This document shows, in pieces, positions 44,500 through 55,800 of a stretch of 64,000 nucleotides of DNA. The notes under the pieces are model-generated. The model was given only the letters and a program-made list of their open reading frames with translations, searched no databases and was not told where the DNA came from. Source of the DNA: Eublepharis macularius (taxonomy: Eukaryota > Chordata > Lepidosauria > Squamata > Eublepharidae); assembly GCF_028583425.1 (NCBI RefSeq), contig NC_072797.1, positions 22,974,001-23,038,000 on the forward strand, written 5' to 3'. Made by a program: the position numbers and the translations under genes. The stretch's first letter is position 1. Each line of letters starts with the position of its first letter.

Positions 44500-45700
44500 T
44501 GCTATAGCATCATAAGAGGTAAGGTTGGGCAGAAATTTGGAGTCATGAATGGTTCAAGGGCCCTGTTGTACCCCATCTACTTGGCTCCTCTGACTTACCC
44601 TGGCAACAGCTGGATGGGAGGGAGGAGAGGCAATGCTTCTCAATGATGCAAAGCATGTGCACTGCAGATAGGCTTCCTGGAACAATTGCTTTAATGTAGT
44701 GCCATCTTGGATGAAGGAGGTGCTCAACCTACTTTCGGCCATGCTGTTTCCAGCTGGTTATCAGTAAGAAGACCTATTAAATGGGATTGCAATGGGGAAA
44801 AGGACTGGGGATAGCAGCAGCCTCAATTCCTGACGTGTAAAATGGAAAGAAAGGTAGGTAGCCCACATTGCGGGGAGTTGTACATATGAATGACATTAAA
44901 AAACACTTTCCGCTTAAGAAATGCTATGCATAAATGGAAGGAACAAACTTTAAAACCACAAAATAATGGCTCAGCTTTGTATGCTACACTATATACCACA
45001 CTTTGTATACTGTAATGCACAAATGGCAAGGCACATCAACAAAAAATAGGTACCATTAGAAGTTATATTTTCCCTAAATACTTCATTTCTCCCTTTAAAA
45101 AGCAGTAGTTATAATATTTAGAGTTTTTATTAGAAGCTCTGAAAATGTTCTTTGGACTATTGAATATGAAAAGCTGAGAGACACATTCTCAGCAAATAAT
45201 ATTAGCTTTTAAATTTCGCATATAAATACTAAAATGATTGCCTTTGGTACAGGATATCTCATGTGGGTAAGGCAAAACTTTCAGCAGGATTTAAGAATAT
45301 TTTGGATTGTAAGTAACCATTTGCACATGCAAAATAGATAACTGTTTATATAATTACATATTTAAATCAGGCAAAAAAGGAGTAAACAGATGATTTTGCA
45401 AATATTGCTGTCTGGTTTGTCACCTGCCCACCTGAAAGCTTCAGGTGTAACTTAATGCTTACGTTAGTCTAGCAAAATTCTTACTGTGCAATCCTGAACA
45501 GAGTTACACCTCATAATGGAATTAGAACTCTGCTTTGAATTGTACTATCCTAAGAACACTTTCCTGGAAATAAGCTCAACTGATTAAAATGGGACTTACT
45601 TCTGAGTAGACCTGATGAAGATTGCTTCATTACAGGGCTAGAAAGTGCACATGTACTCAGAATCCTACTTAATGGGGCTTACGCTCAGAAAAGTGTCCCT
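44500..45700. other. Intergenic, nothing firm
   Basis: AT-rich DNA between NADK2 and RANBP3L. At 45.48-45.70 kb there are two degraded 'aatgggacttacttctgagt' repeats of a common reptile type. Confidence 0.35.
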
Positions 45701-45711
45701 AGGATTTTATT

Positions 45712-45850
45712 CAGAGGAGTTAGCCGTGTTAGTCTGTAGTTGCAAAATAGTAAAGAGTCCAGTCGCATCTGACGAAGAGAGCTGTAGTTCTCTAAAGCGT
45801 ACGCTACTATAAAGTTGGTTAGTCTTAAAGGTGCTACTGGACTCCCTGGG
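45712..45850 (+). mobile_element. Penelope-like tail, inverted double copy
   Basis: gagttagccgtgttagtctg then agagtccagtcgcatctgac on the left; taaaggtgctactggactcc on the right is the inverse of the left part. A hammerhead-like 'ctgacgaagagagctg' lies between. Confidence 0.6.
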
Positions 45851-46034
45851 ATCATATTGAAAGTGATGGAAATCGAGTGCAGAGTACAATCCTCAGGACA
45901 GTTATTCCAGTCCATTTGATTTCAGTGGGCTTAGACTGGAGTAACTTTTGCAGAAGACTGCACTGTCAGAACCCCTTCCGTTAATGTTATATTGATATCC
46001 AATAAAGCAGCAAATTTTACGAAGAAAAAATATA

Positions 46035-46834
46035 ATTTTAATAAAATAATTTTAATATTTAACTTTATAAACATTTAGCTCCACACTAGACTATTGTCCC
46101 CACTACAAAAACACAGGTTTCAAGCACAGAGTGAGCCTATAGAATAAAGCATTCCTTGTTGGGTTGCTGTGAAGTATTCCCCCCAGGCTTCCCACATGTA
46201 TAACATTTTCACCAGTTTACCTCTGTTTCTACTGGTTAATTATTATTTTCATTCGTAGTCTTCCTTTCTCTTGGGGATGGGTTGATCCCCTAAAATAGCC
46301 CTACCATACACAAAGCACTTGGGCATAAATATCAGCTGTGAAGTTTTAAGATTTCAAACATTACAAAATGTTTATAATCATGTCCAAAGTGGATTTCATG
46401 CAGATTTTCACAATCTACCTTTGTATAGATAAATCTGTTTTGAAATAATGTGCTAATTCATACATGAATGATGAACTCCATCAATGTGATGAAAGAAGCT
46501 GGAGTGGGATTATCTTCTTTTTCATTAAAATTGTTCTTAAAGTTGATTCATATCAAAATCTGAAGATTTTTTTAAAAAGTATTTCTCAAAGAACAGGGAC
46601 CATTCTCTGATGTCTCTCCTAGCTGAGTATGAAAGGAATGATGATTGGTATCCTTAAAGTGCATATTTCACGTATCCTTAATATATTGCTTCTAATGTCT
46701 GGAAAAGTGAGTCTTTGCCTCATTAATAATAAAACAAATGCACAACTTCCTCATGACCATGAGATCACTTAGGATAGTTCAATAAGACGAAGGGATTTTC
46801 CATTCTTACTGCTTCAGTCAGAAGTAGTACATTG
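46035..46834 (-). other. RANBP3L: Probable RANBP3L 3' UTR
   Basis: Follows the RANBP3L stop codon. Several TTTAAT strings (ATTAAA on the - strand) at about 46035-46060 are the nearest plausible poly(A) signals. The end is a guess. Confidence 0.3.
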
Positions 46835-46878
46835 TCAGGAACAAACCACAGGCTGTCTGCGGATCCATCGAGAATGAT
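46835..46878 (-). CDS. RANBP3L: RANBP3L terminal coding exon (44 nt coding) with stop
   Basis: The acceptor is ctcttcag right of 46878. It completes a split Asp codon and reads HSRWIRRQPVVCS then TGA (46835-46837). This matches the human C-terminus WTHRQSVACS, which is why such a short exon can be called. Confidence 0.9.
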
Positions 46879-49800
46879 CTGAAGAGGGAAGCAAAGCAGC
46901 TGGTCACTTAACAGAATTAATAAAAAATCAGCAACTATTAAATTACAGGATGTTACTTGTAAATAAAACGAACTGTCATAAGCATTAGAGACAAAAATTC
47001 AGATACAAAGTGAACCTACAGATCAGCAGAAATGAAGGATGGAAGTATGAAAAAGTCAGGGACTCCCTTCAGACTAAAAGCCAAACTACACAGGTTGTGT
47101 TGGGAACTGGGATCTCATAATATCACTTTAAAAAGCAGCCATAAGTGGCAATTTGATTTGGGGCCAGGGAATTGAGACGGAAGGGATTCAACCACTCCTC
47201 TTCAGCATGGGCCATCGTCACACGGGCATAAATTTAGTGCGAAAATGGCGCAATTTCCCGGCAAATCCCCACCTTATTCCAACACTGATGCAAGTTTCTC
47301 TCTTCTACTTTGATCTTGATATTCGTGATATTATCCGTCTCAGTGTCAATGTCCCGCATCGATGTTTATCGCCTCACCACGCCACAGGCCCATCCCTCCA
47401 TTATTCTTTTCCGCTTCTCAATCCCAGAAGCCATTTCACGCGCGTCTCGAGTGCACCGAATTTTTTTTTTAAACTAAGGTCCCTATATCGCTATTGTGAC
47501 ATTACACAATAAAAGATTGCAAACTACTGAAGATAACAACTCAAACCGACTGAATTGCCCTAAGAGACCTTTTCCCTTTTACCCAAAACCATACTTCGAG
47601 AAAAAGGCTGTCTTTAGTCATGTTCAGGTTTGCGTTTTTAATTTTTTTATAACAGTATAATGTAATAGCGATATAAAGCATACTTTTATCTGCCCTTTTT
47701 GGCAGACAAAGGGCTATTTATGGAATTTTAAAATTGGAAAATAAAAGGGTCAACCAATGTTCTGGCCACTCCATGGGCGGGAAAACTGGGCAACCTATCA
47801 GGCTCGTTCAGGGTTGGGATACTGTCATGTTTATATAATGAAATTTCATTATAGCAGAATTATACGGGGGGGGGGAAGGGGGAGGAGTTGCTTCTGCGCC
47901 CATTCGAGAGAACGGCACAGAGCGCTAAGGTGTGAACAGCTGGAAGCGCGAAGAGGTGCGAGGTGACGGAAGGAAACATTATGGTGCTGATAGCAACGAG
48001 GACGCTATTTGCTGGAAATGTAACGGAACATATGCCCGTGTGACGACAGCCCATGGTTTCCTCAATAGAAATTGACAGCTTCTCTATCAGTGTTAAAGGG
48101 TAGGGCAATTCCTACTAGGGAAACAACGTGGGTTACTGCTATGTCTGTCTAATAGATATCTGCCTAGCCAAATAGGCTCCTGATAAATTAATTTGAAAGG
48201 GAAAAAATTTAAGTCCCTCTGCCCTTACATCATCACTGTAATTCAGATTGGTTGCTTACAAAACCAGTCATGGATCTCCAGCACAACACAGGGTGCTTTC
48301 ACATAGGGGCAATTCCCTTTTGTGGACTTGTTGCTGCTGTGAATGTAGAGGCATTTTCACTGGCAATGGAGATTTCACGCTGAACCGTTTCCCATGATTT
48401 TTCTCCATTCTCTGATACGTACCATTTCCCCATCCCCACGACTTTTTGCCAACATTTTTTAAAATGGTAGTCTGCCAAGAATGTCGTGATGTGACGTCCC
48501 CCCATGGCTCGGTACTTACACCTTTACCTTTAGGTGGGAGGAGGGTTTGGTGGGCTCAGCAATGTGATTTGACAATCAAGACTGGAGAGGATTGTGTTGC
48601 AATTGTGTTGTTTTCAAAGCTCTGCAAATTTGCATTTGTATACCCTATTGCACTGTTTATTGAATGTTCCTGTTGTTGACTGTATTGACTTGCACTGTGT
48701 AATCAACCTTGAGTCCCCGTGAGAAAGATGGACTATAAATAATGTAAATAGATAAATAAAATAAAAAGCAGCACAAATCAATTCTGGAAGACGTGGGCAG
48801 ACAACAGAGAAAACACCCGGATGTTGAAAACAACATTTGCCTGGATTCTTCATAAAATAATATGAATCAGTTATTACCATTATGGACAAAACAGGCAGTG
48901 TGGTGTCAGCCTTAAGACCTTTTCAAACAAGACTTCCTTCAAGATCTTCTCAGTTGTCCTCCCATACCAAGACCTGGGCAATTTCAATTCTCCCCCTAGC
49001 TTGTCTTTTTGTCTCTCAACTGCAACGCCCTTTGGCCCCAACAACTCCCACTACTTATACTCAGAAGAATGTATGAACATAAATCCAGTAAATTATAAAT
49101 ATAAGCTTTGTATTTTTGTGACATCATGATTTAAAAAGTACACATTATAAGTTCTTTTAAAAGATGTCTATCCCTCACTCTCTGGAGTCTGCCCCCAGGT
49201 AGTTAACTACAGAAAATGAAACAATATACCATTTGTATATAGAATTAAATCATATTAAAAATGGCTGTTTTTGCTTAAACGGCAGCAGCCATCTGCAGTA
49301 TTTTAAAACAGCAAAATCGACACCAACACATATAAAAGCAACAGCATAAAAATAGGGATGGAACAGGACAGGGGCTAAGATTCAGTCAAGAGACTAGAGG
49401 AATAAAGATGTGATGCTCTTGCACCTATAAGTGATCTTCAAGGGCCAGGAGAGAACATTCCACAGGAAGAGAACCTCCATCACCAAGATCACATCTCCAG
49501 CTGCCGCCAACCTTAACTCTGGGGGCAGGGGCCCAGGAAGACCTTAAGTATGGGATGATTGGTAGCCCATCTCAAGACATCAGGGACTTAAAGCTAAGTA
49601 CCAGCACTCTGAATTGTGGAGTCTGGTAAGAGATAGGCAGCCACTGCAGATCTTTCACATACAGGTGTGATGCAATTGTATTTAGGCTTGCTAGGTTGCC
49701 CACTTTGGGCAGACACCTCCCAGCCTCCAACGTCTCCAGCCTCCAACAGCTATTGCTGTTTAAATGAGCAGTGAGAGCCAAAAGTGAGGGGGGAACGGCA

Positions 49801-52800
49801 TTGTGAAATAACACTTCTGTTCTTGGCTAGTATTAGGGTTGCCAGCTCCAACTTGGGAAATTCCTGGAGATTGGGGGTGGGGCATGAAATATGGAGAAAC
49901 CTAGTGGGGTTTGGGGAGGGAAAGGACCTTGGCATGGCATAATTCCATAGAGTTCACCCCCAAAAGTAGCCATTTTCTCCAGGTGAACTGATCTATGTGG
50001 CCTGGAGACCAGTTGTAATTCCAGGAGATCTCCAGCCACTACCTGGAGGCTGGCAACCCTAGCTAGTATCCAAAAGCTTGGCATGGCTCTATGCCTGATG
50101 AAATGATGCAGGATAAAATGACATTTGGGTGACACTGAATTCAGTCACATCTTAGTCAAAGTAAACAAAAAGCTGCTGTGTCCTAAATATTTCTGTACAA
50201 AATGAGTTACGAATTCCATCACCTTTAAATGAAGTGTAAGATTGTTTGTTTTTTAGGAAGACTGTTTAAAAAACTTGTGTCTTGCTATTTTCTGTGGCAA
50301 CTATTTGCGATGGGAAAAATGCTTCTACGCCAGTTGCATTGGTCGACATCCAGAAGTCAGTGTGCAGGACTGTGTTCAACTAACTGATGGACCTTTTATA
50401 GGTCTGTTGTGCTGATTTATGCATGTTGGTTCCATTCTGGGATGAAAATACCCAGGACTAACAGCACAACAAACTAACGTGCTCTATTAATTTCAAAGGG
50501 ACTTCAAAGAGCATGCTTTGTACAAAGGGGCATACTCTCAAAAGAAGTGTGCATAAAATTGAAGCCTTAACTGTAACATAGCTGAACTGTGGCCAGAAAT
50601 AAGGGTGCCAGCCAACCAAAAATAGTCCTGATTTGGGGGGTGGAGTAGTACATTCTCCAGTAAAGCAAGGGGCAGGTCCATTTTTTTTTCCTTGTTGGAC
50701 TGTACACAGCTTTTGAACAGGCCTCTGTCCCCAAGCCTGCCAAAAGCTAAGGCTCCCAGTTCCCTGGCTCTACCCCAGACCTACTCTGCATTCTGCCTCC
50801 ACAGGCACTGGCAAGAACCAGCATTTTTTATTCTAAGCATTAGTAAGCTTCACCAGGAAGTCCATGCATACCGTTGTTTTTCTATGAACAGAGCAAGTTC
50901 CCTAAATTTTCATTGTAAGCTAACACTGGGTTTTCTCACCCGGTTACAGGTGAGTAATGCCAAATGTGCTGTCCAAGACTGACAAAACTGACTTATATAC
51001 ACAGAGAGGTAGATCATTAATAAATTAAGAAAAGTCTGATTATAATCAAGAAAGATAACAATGTATTCTCGTGAACAGAACAGTACTTAGTAGAAAACTG
51101 GAGCTGTTCAATGGATAAACTTTTCAAACTGGAACATCAGAACTTTCAAGAACAAAGCAAGGGAGGATTTTGAGCACTCCGCACACGTAACACACGTTAC
51201 ACACTCATGCCTGCCAATTTTGCAAAGCCCTCACTTGCGTTGTTACCCCTTTTGTACATCCTTTAGACCAACTGTAGTCCCCCATGGACTTCAACAGATG
51301 GAAGTGGCAGAGGTTACTTTTGAATTTTCCATTACATTCTGAAAAGGACATCTGTGTTACTTTTAAAACTAAAAAGCAGTTTCCTTTCTTCAGCAATGCA
51401 CTTGAACCTTCAAGGAAAACCCCTAGCTGTTTGTGAACAAACAGGCCGATCCCCCCTGTATTTAGATCATAGCTAAGGAAACAAAACACAGTGGTTGAGT
51501 TTTTATTTGCACAAGTTTTGAGCATCCTCCCCTATACTTGTTGTGAGGTAAAAGAAAAATGTAGCAGCCCATAATGGAACAGGCAAGCCAGAATTGTGGT
51601 TTTCAATATAAAGTGGTTCTCAAGGGGTTTTAGAAAAAGTCCACTAAATTCTGATCAAGAATGCCATCTAACACATTTCCAAAGGAGTGGCCTTGCTGCA
51701 AAAATAAACAAAGAGTTTTAGGGCAACTGAAAGATTCATACACCTTCTAGTAAAAACTTCCATGGACTTAAGTTCACTTCATCAGCTACAAAAGGTAGGT
51801 CCTCACTTGGCAGACATACAGAGTTGCCAGATGGGGTCTGGAATAATACCGGACCCCGGAGGAGTGGCAGGCACGCACCTTTTTTTAACATTCAGGTGTG
51901 TGCTCATGCCCTGGCACAATGACATCACTACTGGAAGTAATATTTTCGTGCCAACTCAACTTCCGGGTGCCTAGGCTGTTTAGCCTCTTCCATCTGCAGG
52001 AGGTCGGCCGGGTGCCTAGGTTGGCTGGCCACTCCTGGGTGGCACAGTGCAGCCTCAAGAGGCCAGCCAGGCAGCCCACTCCTGCTAGCACTACATAGGA
52101 GGCTGGGCATCCAGCTCGCACTGGCTGGCCACTTCTCCAGGCAGGCGGTGGTGCCATGTTGTTGCAGGAGGCTGTCCAGGCACCCAGGCTGGGCAATGGA
52201 GCTGCCAGTGGGGGGAGGAGCCAGGTATCTGATACGGAGATGCTTTCCCCAGACAGTCCCCCCAAATCCTGGACTGTCTGGGTGAAAACTGGACACCCGG
52301 CAATCCTATAGACATATATATGCGTCTATGGGGGGAAAGTTGTAAAAAGCAAAGTGAAACAGTCACGAAATACGAGGTATGGGGTGAGATATAATTATGT
52401 AAAATTCAAATGTAATCAAGAAAAGCACCGCAATCATTCATAATAGCAGCAACTAATTCAATTTCTCTAACTTTGTTAAGCAAATTAACAGACACAATTC
52501 CTAAGTCAAAAAGAGTCCAGTAGCACCTTTAAGACTAACCAATTTTATTTTAGCATAAGCTTTCGAGAATCAAGTTCTCTTCAAGCTTAAACTATGTACT
52601 TGCAAGACTGCAAGAGGAAAGTTTTAGCAAACTGGATCATATAAGTGAGCCAAGAGAGCTAGCTTTAAGAGTCAGTTCAAGAAGGGATTTCTCCTGCAGC
52701 GTCTGCAGAAAGAAAGGACATTTAAAGGAAGACTGTTGGTTTCGTGATTCGCAGAGAGTGATCAAACCGCCACGAGGGACGGGAACAAAAGGCTTTAGGA

Positions 52801-55800
52801 ATGCTAATGCAGCCATTAAGTCACCTAATGCCGATGGTCAAAGGAAAAGCAGATCTGATAAGAATTGTTTAAATGTTGGTAGCAGAGGATGGTTGCGATC
52901 TCCTGAGCCCTTGTTAAGTCCTTAGTATGGAGCTGCCAGACTTCTTAATGAATTTCTAACTCTGCGTTTTCCTGCTGGAGTTTTGATCATTCTATATGGC
53001 TTTCCAGAGGAGGACAATAAAAGGTTGCAATTTGTTTACAGAGTTAAAGGTAACATCCACTCTGAATAAAGAGTGCTGATGCGCTAGTTAAACAATCATG
53101 TTGACAAGTAAAGGCCTCTGACCCCTATTTGGAGCAAACATTTAAGGTTCAGCAGGCTGACGCCATGGGCCTTGGGGAACACCCATGGTGTGGCATAAGT
53201 GTTGTTCATTGTAATGGGGTTTGCGCAGACCTTCTCAGTGTGTGCATGTAATATAAATCATGACGATTCCTTCCACCCTGTCTGTCTGAATTCCCATATA
53301 ATCTCCAGGTGATTGCGGAACACTTTGGCCTCATCTGTTATCACGAAACCTTGGCAAACCCTCAGCTGTTTCTAAGTTTATTTTATTTGTCCTGACTCTG
53401 TCCGCTTCATTCCACTTATCTTTCACGCCAGCTTAGCCTGTAGCTCGGGGTTGTTAACTTCCAGGTGGAGGCTGGAGTTTTGCAAAAACTTTCATATGCA
53501 ACCTTTTCCTGATCAGGACTTCTATGCCTTTAACACATGCGCAACAGGCAGAAGTCAGCAGCTGAAGTTTCCCCCCATCTATTCATCCATGCCATGGAAA
53601 GATTTTGTCCAATATTAATTTGTTAAGGGCTAGTGTCTTGGTTTGTAAAAAGGGCTGCAACACTACTCTAGTTTATCTGTATATTCATTCAGTGTCAGGT
53701 TAACTGGCTAACTTGTGAATACATTCGTTTTATATTCAGGAAGGCACTCTAAAAACACAGATAAAGAGCTGCACTACATCAAAATTCAGAGCTAAGATAA
53801 GAAAGCCTATTTGCATAACTGAAACTATACAGCTCACCATTACTGACACTGAGAGATCTCTGTCTTTTGGTGCTACACCTCTGAAGATGCCAGCCACAGC
53901 TGCAGGCGAAACATCAGGAACTACAATGCCAAGACCACGGCAATACAGCCCGGAAAATCCACAGCAACCATCATTCTCTGGCCGTGAAAGCCTTCGACAA
54001 TACATCAATTAACATGTAGATGGATAATATATTCCATAACATTTCTGCAGCTCAACTACCTTTATTAGGAAGTGGCACGCAGGGTTTTCAATTCTGGATT
54101 GGGAACTTCCCGGAGATTTGGGAGGGCGGGGTGGAGCCTGGGATGGGTGGGGTTTGGGTAGTGGGGGGATACCAATGGGGTACAATGCCATGGCATCTAC
54201 CCTCCAAAATAGCTTTTTTCCCCCGGGGAACTGATCTCTGTAGTCGGAGATCAGTTGTAATTCTGGGGGGCTCTTGCCCCCACCCACGATAAGATCTTAC
54301 AATAAGTAATACATGTACACAGGGGCACCCCCTACACAGAATCATGCCATTTTTAGAGAAATGGAATAATTCTGTGCATGTTTCCTACTTGGCACTTGGC
54401 AACTGTTTATGTCTGTCATTTCCCTTTCTGTAAAGCATCTGCAAATCAGTTTCCTATAAAAATACACAAGCAATAAAAATAACAAAAGCAGCATAAAAAA
54501 CTAGGATTGCCCGCTCTGGTTTGGGAAATTCCTGGAGATTTTGGGGTGGCATGTAGGGAATGTGGAATTGAGGATGGGGAGGGAGGTCAGTAGGGATTTA
54601 TGCCATGCAATCTGCCCTCCAAAGCTGCCATTTCCTCCAGGGGAACTGATTAGTCTAGAGAACAGCTGTAATTCCAGGAGATCTCCAGGTCTCTCCTGAG
54701 GGATGGCAACCTTAAAATGCAAAGAGATTTGCATGCCTGTAAAGGCCCTTTTTGCTTTCATTTTGGAACAGCAGCTCCCCAACACTGGAAGTGGGTTTGT
54801 AGTCTCCCCTATGGATTCCATTTCTCAGAGGCAGGCAGCTTCCAGAAATCAGGTAGCTGCAATCGGCAGGACTTCTCTGTATCAGGCGTGCCAAATTGAA
54901 AAGAGGCAACCTAGTGAGTAAAACAATCGTTGCCTGTTTCCCCCCAGAGGAAAAAAAAAGACATTACCAAGTCACACCTTATTTTAAGATGAAGGAAGTT
55001 TACAAAACACAACAAACAAGAATGTAGGCCCTTTAAAGTGTCACAAAAATATCGCATTCTGTTTAGACAAGAAAATATCTCCAGCATGCTCTTACGCAAC
55101 AACGGAAAAGGGAGACAAGCAGTATAAACTGTGATATTGTTGCTAAAATAAATACATACATAAGAAACCTTGTTACCAGAAGTGTTCTCAGCAGGGCTTT
55201 TTTTCAGCTGGAACACGGTGGAATGGAGTTCCAGAACCTCTTGAAAATGGTCACATGGTTAGTGGCCCCGCCCCCTGATCTCCAGACAGAGGGGAGTTTA
55301 GATTGCCCTCCACGCCACTGAGAGGCATGGAGGGCAATCTAAACTCCCCTCTGTCTGGAGATCAGGGGGCGGGGCCACCAGCCATGTGACCATTTTCTCT
55401 GAGGGCAACCCACTGAGTTCCACCACCTCTTTTCCCAGAAAAAAAGCCCTGGTTCTCGGGCAATTCCTCATCAGTGAGAGCCAAAGGTTCGGAGGCGGCA
55501 CTGGCCTGATTACTGAGGAATTCATATGTGATTTGGCCACCAGAACTTAGAAAAGATGGCACACCCCAGTGAAGAAAAGGAGTCAGGTATGTGTGAGAAC
55601 AACCATCAATTAGGAGTCTGAAAGAGAGAAAGAAGCCGTGTTTGATCATTACGATTCCGGCACTCCTAACTCGCATACAAGGAGAGTGTATACATGCATT
55701 TGCCATTTTGTATTAATAGAACAACATGTGTATTTCCCATCAGCAGTTGGGCATACCGGAACTGAAAAATACACATGCTGCCCTAGGAACATAAAAAAGT

